DNA of 44,384 nucleotides from Candidatus Altimarinota bacterium (GTDB lineage: Bacteria; Patescibacteriota; Gracilibacteria; BD1-5; UBA6164), in contig JAHDHC010000012.1 in the NCBI GenBank assembly GCA_020631485.1, positions 1-44,384 of the forward strand, in the 5' to 3' direction. The position numbers were made by a program, and so were the translations under genes. Positions 9,223-18,386 of this stretch are shown one piece after another. The notes under the pieces are model-generated. The model ran no database searches. It was given only the letters and a program-made list of their open reading frames with translations, and had not been told where the DNA came from. The stretch's first letter is position 1, and every line of letters begins with the position of its first letter.

Positions 9223-9586
9223 AATGAGGTGAGATAAATTTCGTGAGCTTATTATTTACCCAATCCATATTATTTAAAATCTTGTAATTATCATATCTTA
9301 TGATTCTCAATCATAATTTTTCAAGTTCTATTGTTCTTTCATCGTCAAATTCTTCTCTTCAACTATGTACTTCTCAATCTATTTCTACTACTAATTGTAA
9401 CTCTGAACAATAAAAATCAACTATAAATCACGAAAGCATTTTCTGCCTTGTAAATTTATAGCCATGAAATTGTTTTTTTGAAAATAATTCGTCCCATGCT
9501 TTCTGCTCGGCAGGAGTAGGATTTTTTCTATTATCTCTCGCTCGTTGTTTTAATCTCGTGTCATATCGTAAAAATCAATCTGTCAT
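9221..9586 (-). CDS. DUF559 (VSR-like endonuclease fold) protein (121 aa)
   Basis: Code-25 frame from ATG 9586 to TAA 9221. It has the typical DUF559 order: RLKQRARDNRKNPTPAEQKAWDELF, GYKFTRQKMLSGFIVDFYC, LQLVVEIDGEVHSGREEFDDERTIELEKLG and LRIIRYDN. The Asp of VDFYC, the Glu-x-Asp-Gly and the later Asp-x2-Arg are the residues that in this PD-(D/E)XK-related fold are thought to bind metal. The family resembles very-short-patch-repair endonucleases; its biological role is mostly unknown. The gene fills the space between two 32-bp inverted repeats. A second, divergent family member lies at 36865-37278, also beside palindromic elements. Confidence 0.88.
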
Positions 9587-9604
9587 TTTTACCTTTTTAT
9601 ATAA

Positions 9605-9695
9605 TAACCCCCCAATTCCCCTTATCATGGGATGAAACAAAAATAAAATTCAATCTTCCTGGCAAGTTCCCCCTGACAAGGGGGCTAGGGGGTTA
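9605..9695. repeat. Right-end palindromic element of DUF559 unit
   Basis: A degenerate arm at 9605-9636 (taaccccccaattcccctta...) faces the well conserved arm at 9664-9695, so that the 91 bp can fold into a long imperfect hairpin. The outer end provides the lepA stop codon (complement of 9693-9695). Confidence 0.7.
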
Positions 9696-11636
9696 CTTCT
9701 TCAATAAATTTACAAATGCCTCACTTGGGAGGCTCACTTTCCCGAATTGCTTGAGTTTTTTCTTTCACTTCTTTTGTTTTTCAAGGAGCTTTCTCTTACG
9801 AGAGATATCACCTCAATAGAGCTTGGCTGTGACATCTTTACGCATAGCAGAGAGATCTTCTCTTGCTACTATTTGTCCACCAATTGCCGCTTGAATTTTG
9901 ATAGAGAAAAGTGCTCTTGGAATAGATTCTTTGAGGTTTTTACAGATTTTTCCTCACATATAGGCAGCTTGTGATCTATGACAGATAAATGCAAGAGAAT
10001 CAACTTTTTCATCAGCTATGAGTATTTCAAGTTTTACTAAATCATCTTCTGAAAATCGGGTAAACTCATAGTTGAGTGACGCATATCAGCTAGAAAGAGA
10101 TTTGATCTCATCATAAAAGTCTCAGATCAGTTCATTCATAGGAAGTTCATAGGTCAGGAGAACTCTATCATTATCGATAAACTGTTGATTTTTAAAGACT
10201 CATCTACGCTCTTGACTGAGCTGCATGAGTGCTCATATGTATTCCTGTGGAGTTATCATTTCTACTTTTGCAATAGGCTCTTCTATATGCAGATATTTTT
10301 CCCTTGCTGGGAGATCTTCAGGGTTAGATACCAGGATCTTTGTACACTTTTGTCATTTTTCATTTTCAGTAAGCTGTGCGGTAAATCTAGAGTATTCACT
10401 GAGTTTATCTCAGAGGAGATACAGTTCGTAGGTCACTTGAGGTGAAGTCATTATGACATCCATATTGAACTCTCTCATAAGACGTTCTTTTACGATATCG
10501 AGATGCAAGAGTCATAAAAATCCACATCTATATCCATGTCCGAGTGCTGGACTAACTTCTGACTCTACAGCGAGTGCTGAATCGTTGAGTACGAGTTTTT
10601 CCATAGCATCTTTGAGCTGTGGATATTCACTCGAATCCATTGCAAATATTCAGGCATAGATAAATGGAGTAACTTCACCAAAACCATCTATTGGCTCTGC
10701 TTCTTCTGCTTTAGCTTTTGGTCCGTCGATTAGCTCTGGTTTCCAAACCGTATCTCAGACTTTTGCATCACGAATCGTTTTGAGTCCAGTGACTATATAT
10801 CACACTGATCCAAGAGATATTTTTGGATCACTGATATAGCTTGGAGAGAAATGCCCGACATCTAACGCTTCGATCTTTTTCCCAGTGTTGAGAAAATGAA
10901 GTGTATCTCACTTTTTTATTTCACCCTGAAAGACTTTTACATACGAGACAACTCCCCTATATGGATCATACTGTGAATCAAATACAAGGGCTTTGAGCTC
11001 ATCACCCTCACCCCTAACCCCTCTCCCTTGAGAGAGAGGGGAATTATTTTGCTCCTTCTCCTCTAAAGGAGAAGGCTGGGATGAGGTGACTTTTGGACTC
11101 CTAACTCTTTCTATAACTGCTTCAAGCACAGATTCTACATTTTCTCATGTCTTTGCTGAAACTCAGATTATCTCTGATGCATCACACCCCAGAAGATTTA
11201 CGATCTCTTCTGTCACTTTTGGGACGTCTGCAGCTGGAAGATCTATCTTGTTAATAACAGGAATAATATCGAGATCATTCTCGATTGCCATATATACATT
11301 TGAGAGAGTTTGAGCTTCTATCCCTTGGGCAGCATCCACTATGAGCAAAGCTCACTCAACTGACGCAAGACTTCTACTCACTTCATATTGAAAATCAACA
11401 TGACCTGGAGTGTCGATGATATTCATCTCATATCCTTTCCAGTTCATCCTGACAGGTTGTAGCTTGATAGTGATCCCCCTTTCTTGTTCGAGTTCCATCG
11501 TATCAAGCATTTGTCAATGCTTCATCTCTCGTTTATCAATGGTTCCTGTAATCTCCAAGAGCCTGTCAGCAAGGGTAGATTTCCCATGATCGATGTGCGC
11601 AATAATACAAAAATTTCTAATCTGTTCTAAGTTCAT
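9693..11636 (-). CDS. lepA: Elongation factor 4, LepA GTPase (647 aa)
   Basis: ATG 11636 to TAA 9693. Domain order is that of LepA/EF4: G domain with [14 protein letters not shown] (P-loop), [21 protein letters not shown] and SAKTGENV; domain II with [17 protein letters not shown]; domains III and V; and the LepA-specific C-terminus with [25 protein letters not shown]4 acts on the ribosome during stalled or mis-set translocation. The two glycines in GVSAKTG are UGA codons at strictly conserved sites, direct evidence for the recoding. The protein is about 45 residues longer than E. coli LepA (599 aa); much of the excess is a palindromic repeat insert of about 30 residues between the G domain and domain II (residues 183-212). 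Its stop codon lies in the inverted repeat of the DUF559 unit. Confidence 0.95.
11001..11089. repeat. Palindromic element in frame inside lepA
   Basis: The segment starts atcaccctcacccctaaccc and ends gaaggctgggatgaggtga; its ends are imperfect inverted repeats and it holds two inner hairpins (ctctcccttgagagagaggg and ccttctcctctaaaggagaagg). In the lepA frame it encodes [12 protein letters not shown]...NSPLSQGRG, a Pro/Ser/Glu-rich linker at the boundary of the G domain and domain II. No stop codon is introduced. Confidence 0.8.
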
Positions 11637-11723
11637 TCTTTTCCGTTTAAAATTTTGCTTGGATTATATTGTAAAAGCTCTGAAAGTAAATAAGATTAAA
11701 ATTAATATTTTTAAGTGTTAGAT

Positions 11724-11888
11724 TTGAGACATAAAATAATATGGCATCTTAAATATTTTGTAGTTGTTATGCTATTTTCATATTTCATTTGATATATAAT
11801 CATACAAGGCACTGAAAATGTGTCTTCATTTCCTAACTTTGTAGACGATTTATACTGAGTAATGTACCTTATTTTTACTTTCCTATAA
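11724..11888 (+). CDS. Possible small two-helix membrane protein (54 aa, TTG start)
   Basis: A code-25 frame runs from TTG 11724 to TAA 11886-11888. An ATG start at 11780s inside would leave fewer than 40 residues. The product has a basic start (LRHKIIWHLK), a hydrophobic stretch YFVVVMLFSYFIGYIII, a polar loop QGTENVSSFPNFVDD and a second hydrophobic stretch GVMYLIFTFL. Both hydrophobic segments and the polar loop look protein-like, and two UGA codons fall at plausible glycines. The start codon is uncertain and no ribosome-binding site is evident. It precedes another tiny membrane ORF at 11924. Confidence 0.35.
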
Positions 11889-11923
11889 TATATCTAAGAG
11901 ATAATATAGATATAAGCATTTCT

Positions 11924-12115
11924 ATGCAAAATCATATTCGCGATTTTGAATGAACTATTATTTCTATAATCCCATGAATTTTTATCTATACTTATTGATC
12001 AATTTTAATTTATAAAAGATACAAAGATTGGAAAATTATTCTAATATCGCTTTTATTTTTTCTTGCCAGTTTTTTGTTAATACTCCTGTATCTTTCTACA
12101 ATTAATTTCGAGTAA
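11924..12115 (+). CDS. Small membrane protein (63 aa)
   Basis: Code-25 frame from ATG 11924 to TAA 12113-12115. After MQNHIRDFEG come a hydrophobic helix TIISIIPGIFIYTYGSILIY, a basic turn KRYKDWK and a second helix IILISLLFFLASFLLILLYL. The two-helix hairpin with a basic inner loop is a classic small inner-membrane protein pattern. It is convergent with the response-regulator gene, which ends at 12117, one base away, and no terminator lies between. No family recognised. Confidence 0.5.
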
Positions 12116-12116
12116 A

Positions 12117-12818
12117 CTAAACCTTCTCTAGAATATATCCTTGTCCATATACTGTTTGTATCCAGTGATCAATATTGTGAGCTTTGAGCTGTTTTTTGAG
12201 TCTGAGTATTTTAATTCTCAGGTTTTTTGTAGTATGTTGTTCTGAATATCACCAGATTTTCTCTCTTAAAAATACTGGAGAAAGAAGCTGTTTTTTGTGT
12301 ATGAGAAATATGCGAAGTAAGTGTTTGTTTGAGCGAGATAGTGTGATTTTCGTATCTTTGTACATAAACTCGTTTGATGAAACATAAAAGTGTAAGTCTT
12401 CATACATCAGTATCTTTTCATGTGAGAAAAACTCAGAAAATACATGACCATGAAACCATCTCTGGATTCGTATTTGAAGCTCACGTATGCGAAATGGTTT
12501 TATAAGATAATCATGTGCTCCTAGACGAAATGCTTCTTCTAGGTAGCAATACTGTATGATATTACTCATAATAATAATTGGTGTCTGGGTATCATTTTGA
12601 CGAATATGCTTGAGAATATCAAGTCCATTATTGGCCTCTAAGTCTCCTCATAGACATATATCTATGAGGATGATATCATAAATCGCATATGAAGATTCTT
12701 TGAGAAAGTCATCATATGATGATAGGTGTTTTAAGATATTTGTAGAAGTCTTTCGTGAAAATTCATTTATGATACTTTTTGCGAGTAATTGATCGTCCTC
12801 CACAATCAATATATTCAT
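12117..12818 (-). CDS. OmpR-family response regulator (233 aa)
   Basis: ATG 12818 to TAG 12117. Receiver domain: NILIVEDDQLLAKS (acidic pocket), phosphoacceptor Asp53 in DIILIDICLGGD, TPIIIMS and DYLIKPF (conserved Lys). The C-terminal winged helix spans about residues 140-233 with ITLSRSNKHLLRIFL, LREKIWGYSEQHTTKNLRIKILRLKKQL and the closing hairpin IQTVYGQGYILEKV. A histidine kinase gene lies 6 bp upstream on the same strand, so this is its likely cognate partner. One small oddity is the longer loop after the phosphorylation site (GGDLEANNGLDIL). The regulated genes are not known from sequence. Confidence 0.92.
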
Positions 12819-12824
12819 AAAGTC

Positions 12825-14927
12825 TTAGAGTTTAATAGTAAAACATGCTCATCAGAGTCTCAGAGAATTCCCAGCAGATATTTGTCAACCGTGGAGTTCA
12901 ACAATTCTCTTACATAAATACAATCACATTCATAATCCAATCGAATCATTATTCCCCGTTGCATACTTTTCAAAGATATTTGTTGCTTCGTATTCTGAAA
13001 GTCCTTTTCCATTGTCTTCTATAGTCAGATATGTATTTGATGCATTTTTATAAAGTGATACAGCAATAACTCACGATCTAGGAGAAGCATATTTCAAACC
13101 ATTCATTATCAAATTATGAATCGCTTCTCGAAACTGGATCTCATCAATCTCGTAAAATCATACATTTTCAAGTTCTAGTTGAAAATGTATATCTGGAAAA
13201 GTCTTTTGAAATACGCGAATTTCATTATATAAAAAATCGTAGAGTGAAATTCTCTTTGTGTAGAGTTTGATCTTTCATAGATCCATTTTCTCCGTTGAAA
13301 ATATACTTTTGGTGAGATCAGCAATTTTTACAAGCTCTTCGTTTAATATTTCTACATCCTCCAAAAGCGCTTCTTTTTCTTTAGCATTTTTCAATTTTTT
13401 TATTCATCCCTTTATATCATCACTTAAAAAGATTATATTTGTAACAGGATTACGTACTTCGTGCCCAAGATAAGCAATAAACTCTTTTTGTCTCCCTATA
13501 AGATTATTGTACTCTATAGTTTTTTCATCAACTTTTTTATCAAGATTAAGATTCAGTGCTCGTATCTCAGAAGATATATGAATATATCTCAGATGACTTG
13601 CTATGGAGTGTGAGAAATCTATATATAATCATATCTCATCAGATGAAAAATATTCTTTCATAGACTTAGAACCGATTCATAAAAATCCAATCACTTTTTC
13701 TTCATGATCTTTCAAGGGAAAGTACATGGAGATATCAGGAGATAATTCTTTTAAAATATTTTTTTCTGAATATTTTTTTCTATTTTCTTCGATAAAAATA
13801 GGATCATTGATAAAAAAATCTTCTTTTTTATATGTCTCAAAAAATCATACTAATTCACTAAAATCTCACATATCATTCCCCGAAAATACTTTAGCTCATG
13901 AGATTCGTAGATCTGGAGCAAATTTTGTTTCTAAAAAATAATTCAACTGAGAGAGATTTTGTATTGGTGGCATGAGTGTCTTTGCATTATTGAGATATGC
14001 TCAGAGTTTCGTATCATGACTTACCGAGAGAAATTTTGTAAGAAGAAAGTTATATAAGAGAAAAAAACTCAAGAATGCTATGATGTATTCAAAATAGAAA
14101 AGATCATTTGGAAATCACCAGAAATTTTGTATCAGCCCTCACACACTTGAAAAATACTTTTTCAACCATGTAAGAATAAGGAGTACTATTATTCACGAAC
14201 ATATGAAAATAATAGCTTTTCCAAGTCATATTGTTATATTTCAAAACCTATATCTGTATAAGGGATACCACAGTCAGAATAAAAATGGAATAAAAAACAA
14301 AATCTGTTCTTTTTGGAATATCCATATATCAAAACTTGGAAGAATTCATAAAAATACAAGGAGTAAAAAAATAAATATATGGTATCAAAGACTGAGAAAA
14401 AAGAATCTTTTTTTATTGATTCATTCTAATCGCTTATACTTCTTCCATGATATCGTAAGACTTATACTTGGATTCAGAAGATAGAGAATCTGAACTACAA
14501 AAAATAAAAAGCCAAAGGTTTCTATGTATACTTGTTCTGTTGCATCAAATACGACATCTTGTATAAATAAATCCGTACTTACTGAAACAAGAAGTATAAG
14601 CAAGAGAAGAGCCGTTAGGCCCATCTCATATTTTCAAAATCTTGCTATTTTTCATTCCTTTTCTTCGTAAAAGTAAAAGGCCAGTGTCATAGAACAGGCC
14701 CCTAAAAAGCTCAGGACATATAAAAATCGTGAATAGATCAAAATGAGACTAGGATCAATAGTTGTTGTAAACGAAAGAAGATAGAGAATGAGCCAAACAG
14801 AAAAACAAGCTATTGAGATACTGATATATTTTATATAGGTACGTTTATGAGGGAGTACTCAGTATAATCAGATCATGTAGCACAGTGCAAGTATTACAAG
14901 AATGTATACAAGAATAAAAAAAGACAT
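12825..14927 (-). CDS. Membrane sensor histidine kinase (700 aa)
   Basis: ATG 14927 to TAA 12825. The N-terminal roughly 300 residues hold seven to eight hydrophobic helices (first: FFILVYILVILALCYMIG). A linker with GAF-like character follows (SMYFPLKDHEEKVIGFLGIG), then the kinase core: H-box FIAYLGHEVRNPVTN with His489, N-box REAIHNLIMNGLKYA, G1 LTIEDNGKGL, G2 SIGLGMGLYLCKRIVELHGG. The enzyme should autophosphorylate on His489 and pass phosphate to the regulator encoded 6 bp downstream. Many glycines, including two of the G2 box, are UGA. The multi-helix sensor resembles 7TM-type sensor kinases; the signal is unknown. Together with the regulator it is a complete two-component operon. Confidence 0.92.
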
Positions 14928-14952
14928 AAAAACAACTTATAAATATACAAAA

Positions 14953-14980
14953 AATATATGGACTAATGTGTTATTTACAA
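14953..14980 (-). promoter_or_regulatory. Possible promoter of the histidine kinase operon
   Basis: On the minus strand TTGTAA (14975-14980) and TATATT (14953-14958) are 16 bp apart, 26 bp upstream of the ATG at 14927. In such AT-rich DNA chance matches are common, so this is tentative. Confidence 0.35.
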
Positions 14981-14981
14981 G

Positions 14982-15887
14982 TTAATTTCTCAGTTTAGAA
15001 ATAGTTTTTTTGTTTTTTTTGTAGAAGTCTCTAAATGTATTTCAAAGACCCAGGACTCACTCTGTTGCCATCTTGTCATGTACAAATATATCGGTTTTAA
15101 TAGTATTGTGACTATGCTTTGATCATGTCTCAGAAAATCAAAGCCTTTGTGCTTTACATATTTCAAGTATCATATGAGCACAGCTTCAAATCACTGATTC
15201 GTAGATTCACACAATATCTGGATACGACTTTGAAACTTCTTCTACCATAGTCTTTTCGAGTTCATAGAGGTTTTTCATCGTAGCAGTATCAGGTGTATTA
15301 CCCACTCAACTCAAACAAATAAATTTTTCAGGCAGTGATCTCCTTAAAGCAGTTTCGACTCTTTCTCTGACTTCTTTTTTTAATCATTGCCCGTAATAAT
15401 GAGACAATTCTCTTTCATAAATTTCATCAAAATCACTGATATATGCATCAACAAATCAGAGTGTTCTTCCCTGTGTCGATTTGTGTATCATAAGAAAAGA
15501 TGTATCAAAATCATATCTTGAAGCTATTTCATCTTTATATTCTTCTCAAAAAATAGCTTCAAGCGGAGTATCGCAAGTATCACATCTTGCACTGTCTCAT
15601 ATCCCGAGGAAATGCTCTATTTCAGAAACTGTATTTTTTTTGAGTGATATTCACAGCTCAGACATCTCAGCTTCTCCTAAAACATCTTCTTTTGAATATA
15701 TACGAGAACAGCAAGGACAGTGCATATATTCTCACAAATATCTTGCCCACAAGTCTTGCTCAATTGTATACACTTGATCGATTATGTTAGCCGTAACTGT
15801 TTTTGTATCAACCATCTCTATATGTCAATGTGATCATCTTTTTAATACCTTACTCTTGTATCAGTCTATTATTTCGTATTTTCACAT
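14982..15887 (-). CDS. Cys-motif protein of unknown family (301 aa)
   Basis: Code-25 frame from ATG 15887 (MGKYEIIDGYKSKV) to TAA 14982. A later in-frame start exists but the chosen one lies 12 bp after the stop of the upstream gene, which fits translational coupling. Two Cys pairs, HCPCCSRIYS and ARCDTCDTPLE, separated by about 35 residues, look like a zinc-binding knuckle pair. The part after them (residues 120-301) is mixed alpha/beta with FICLSGVGNTPDTATM, IVGIYESVIGSCAHMILEICKAQ and a basic C-terminus KKNKKTISKLRN. No membrane helix. Family unknown; co-transcription with the 282-aa Cys-motif gene suggests a shared process. Confidence 0.75.
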
Positions 15888-15899
15888 ATTTCATATTCT

Positions 15900-16748
15900 T
15901 TATTTGTAAAAATGCTGAGCTGAAAACTCTGGATTTTGAGAAACTATATCACGAGAGACTTGTCGGTATTTTCTGATATCATTTACAAAGGATTTGTAGC
16001 CTTTTGGATGCCTTTTTAAAAAATCTAAAACTTTTTGATATGAAGATATATATTGTGTAACATAGCCATAAGGATCATGAAGCAAATCCTGAAATCAGAT
16101 ACTTCTCATGATCGGATAATAATTTGTGTTATATTTCGTTTCATTTATGACAGGGATTCAGTTCATCTGAGGATTTTGTAAAAACAAATCTACCAAAAGC
16201 TTGTAGCTCACAGCAGCATTACGGATAGTAGGAGACACATACATCTGGTGAAATACACACACCTCTTTTTTTTCAGCTCCTTTTTCTCAAAATAATGCTC
16301 GTGAAAAAGCAGAAGCTAAGGCTTCTGGATCATATGATCATGGGCGTGTTGCGAATTCTTGTTTACAGGCAGACTCAATATTGGTTCGAGACATGACAGC
16401 AAAAGCAAGTATTTCATCCAAACTGTCCGAGCTAATGAGTACACTTGATACACTTTCTGATATAAATTCTTCAATAGCGCTGAGAAACTCATTTGGTTCA
16501 TAGAAAAATGATGTTGATCCTTGACACTCAGGGCAAGAGAAGTTTCTCGAATGTTCATTATGAATTTGTTCGTGTCATTTAACACCATGAATCTCTTCAA
16601 TAGAAATAATTCTCCTACAACTATCATCGTCACATATCTTGTATTCACCATGAGGTTCAGATCACCAACAGTGTATCTGAGGATAAACAAGCATTTCACG
16701 ATATTTTGATGGTATTTTCGATGCATCAGGAAAATTGTGAGTGATCAT
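15900..16748 (-). CDS. Cys-motif protein of unknown family (282 aa)
   Basis: Code-25 frame from ATG 16748 to TAA 15900. The N-terminal part has Cys and His residues arranged as QIHCWGSEPHGEYKICDDDSC and, 30 residues on, FSCPECQGS, a possible zinc site. The middle is helical (AIEEFISESVSSVLISSDSLDEILAFAVMSRT) and the C-terminal part contains tyrosine-rich segments (NYYPIMRSIGFQDLLHDPYGYVTQYI). No signal peptide or membrane helix. First gene of a two-gene operon with the gene at 14982-15887; it is divergent from the regulator gene at 16927, and the region between holds an OmpR-like direct repeat. Function unknown. Confidence 0.75.
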
Positions 16749-16791
16749 GTTATTAAAATTTGTTATATTTAGGAACATGATAGGTCGAACC

Positions 16792-16808
16792 TGTTACGAA
16801 ACTGTTAC
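16792..16808. promoter_or_regulatory. OmpR/PhoB-type direct repeat
   Basis: TGTTAC at 16792-16797 and 16803-16808 repeats with an 11-bp period, the spacing at which OmpR-family dimers bind the same face of DNA. It lies 3 bp upstream of the -35 region of a promoter whose TATAAT is at 16835-16840, upstream of an OmpR-family gene, which suggests activation, possibly self-regulation. Confidence 0.5.
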
Positions 16809-16834
16809 ACTATGTATTAATTTTTTATTAATTT

Positions 16835-16840
16835 TATAAT
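16835..16840 (+). promoter_or_regulatory. -10 box of response regulator 1 gene
   Basis: TATAAT, with a poor -35 hexamer (16812-16817, atgtat) at 17-bp spacing. A weak -35 next to the TGTTAC direct repeat is the usual layout of an activator-dependent promoter. The start codon is about 85 bp downstream. Confidence 0.45.
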
Positions 16841-16926
16841 AAATTTTTATTAAAAATGGCTCTAATAAAGGAAAATTTGATATATATTAAAAATTATATA
16901 TGATACTAAAAACTAACTCTCAAAAA

Positions 16927-17601
16927 ATGAAAATATGTATCATAGATGATAATGTTGTACTCTCAAAAAGTATAAAGAAATTTTTTGTAGAAGCATGAAA
17001 TATCGTAGACCTATATCATACAAGACATGATTTTATGCAGAAAAAAAAATTAGATTATCATGTTTATATTCTCGATATATGATTACAAGATGGAAATGGG
17101 CTCGATATTGCAAGACATTTACGTGAATGACAAAAAATACAAGCTCCAATTCTAGTCATATCTGGATATCAATGACTCCAAACAAAACTGGAATGATTTG
17201 AGATAGGGATCAATGACTATATCATAAAACCTTTTTCTCAACTTGAGTTACAGGCACGAATCAAATCGATGCTGAAGCAATCAAAAAATATATCCACTCA
17301 AGACAATTTGCAGTATGCAAATATTGTCTTCAATAGAGAAATGAGAAAAATTACGGTTGCAGGAGAATCGATCAATCTTTCAAAAAAAGAAAAAGAAATC
17401 CTTGAATTTTTGCTCTCTCATCAAGATACTTTTATAGCAAAAGACCTTCTCATAAAATCTATATGGGATCCATGATACGATTATAATAAAGCGAATAATA
17501 CTCTCAATGTTTCCATATGTAGGTTGCGTAAGAAATTATGAACGAGCTTTTTACTTCGCACCCTCAATGCTGAAGGCTATATTCTCGAAAAAGAAAAATA
17601 A
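16927..17601 (+). CDS. Orphan OmpR-family response regulator 1 (224 aa)
   Basis: ATG 16927 to TAA 17599-17601. An in-frame ATG at 16900 would add nine residues; I prefer 16927 because the paralogue at 17712 starts in the same way (Met-x-Ile-x-x-Ile-Asp-Asp-Asn). Receiver: acidic pocket DD at 7-8, phosphoacceptor Asp50 in YILDIGLQDGNGLDIARHL, VISGYQG and INDYIIKPF. C-terminal winged helix: INLSKKEKEILEFLLSHQ, LLIKSIWDPGYDYNKANNTL, VSICRLRKKLG and LNAEGYILEKEK. Every UGA falls at a receiver or wing glycine. No kinase is adjacent on this strand. It is followed by a terminator and then a close paralogue, so a recent tandem duplication is likely. Probable regulator of the polysaccharide cluster by position only. 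Confidence 0.92.
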
Positions 17602-17628
17602 TATTAAATGTTTATTAAAATATCATTA

Positions 17629-17670
17629 ATTATCGCTTAAATAAGCGATAATCTTGATATTTTTTTATTG
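17629..17670 (+). terminator. Intrinsic terminator after regulator 1
   Basis: attatcgctt (17629-17638), aaat, aagcgataat (17643-17652): a perfect 10-bp stem followed after a few bases by a run of T. Confidence 0.75.
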
Positions 17671-17685
17671 TTCTGTAAAATGACG

Positions 17686-17704
17686 TATTAGCTTAGTACT
17701 AATA
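17686..17704. promoter_or_regulatory. Inverted repeat before regulator 2 gene
   Basis: TATTAG (17686-17691), 7 bp, CTAATA (17699-17704), ending 7 bp before the ATG at 17712. It could be an operator or a short leader hairpin. The match is short and the region AT-rich, so the call is weak. Confidence 0.3.
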
Positions 17705-17711
17705 GAAATAT

Positions 17712-18383
17712 ATGAACATAGCTGTTATAGATGATAACATCAGGCTCAGCAAAAGTATGAAAAAATATTTTTGTGAAAAAGGAGACAGTGTTGAAATATA
17801 CAATAGTCGAGGTGCCATCATGAGTAGGACAGATTTTGATCATGACGTGTATATTATCGATGTAGGACTGCCTGATGGAAATGGACTAGATATAGCGCGA
17901 TTTCTGCGCTTTCATGAAAAAACACTCGCACCAATCCTGGTGGTTTCAGGATATCAATGACTCAAAACAAAACTCGAGGGCTTCAAGATATGAATAGATG
18001 ATTATATTGTAAAGCCTTTTTCTCTTCACGAACTAGATGCTCGAATTGGCAATATCCTCCAAAGGATGAGTCATAACAACGAAAATAGGCGAATCATTCA
18101 ATATAAAAATATAAGTTTTCATGAACATTCAAGAAAGATTTTTTTAGATGACACAGAGATTGTACTTTCCAAAAGAGAAAGAGAAATTTGTGAATTATTT
18201 CTGAGAAATACAGATCAGTTTATAACTCGCTATAAGCTCATAGAACATCTTGATATGCAAGGGCCTTCTCACACAAAAATAAGCAACTCTATAAATGTGA
18301 GTATTTGTAAAATCAGAAAAAAACTCTGAGCTGATTTTCAACTCAAAACGATCAATTCAGAGTGATTTATTTTGGAAAGTTAG
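17712..18383 (+). CDS. Orphan OmpR-family response regulator 2 (223 aa)
   Basis: ATG 17712 to TAG 18381-18383. Close paralogue of the 16927 gene: same receiver blocks (NIAVIDDNIRLSKS, YIIDVGLPDGNGLDIARFL, VVSGYQGLKTKLEGF, IDDYIVKPF) and the same winged-helix blocks (IVLSKREREICELFL, ISNSINVSICKIRKKLG, INSEGFILES). Phosphoacceptor Asp is in YIIDVG. It ends only 3 bp before the glycosyltransferase gene at 18387 and no terminator lies between, so it is probably the first gene of the polysaccharide operon. It has no kinase beside it; the kinase at 12825-14927 or another elsewhere could phosphorylate it. The two copies differ mainly in the segment between receiver and wing. Confidence 0.92.
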
Positions 18384-18386
18384 ACT

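Larger units (their letters stand above)
9191..9695. mobile_element. DUF559 nuclease-like gene bracketed by 32-bp inverted repeats
   Basis: 9191-9222 and the reverse complement of 9664-9695 agree at 31 of 32 positions (both start TAACCCCCTAGCCCCCTT, then a/g, then TCAGGGGGAACTT). They enclose one complete gene for a DUF559 protein. The left end abuts the FMN-reductase start; the right end supplies the TAA stop of lepA. The overall form, nuclease gene plus terminal inverted repeats in 505 bp, looks like a small mobile unit. DUF559/VSR-type endonucleases are known in mobile contexts, but transposition by this family is not established, so mobility is inferred. Confidence 0.55.

Noticed and set aside
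16316-16726. 136-codon standard-code ORF on the minus strand
   Set aside because: It is an out-of-frame shadow of the 282-aa Cys-motif gene; its translation lacks family signals, while the code-25 frame is continuous.
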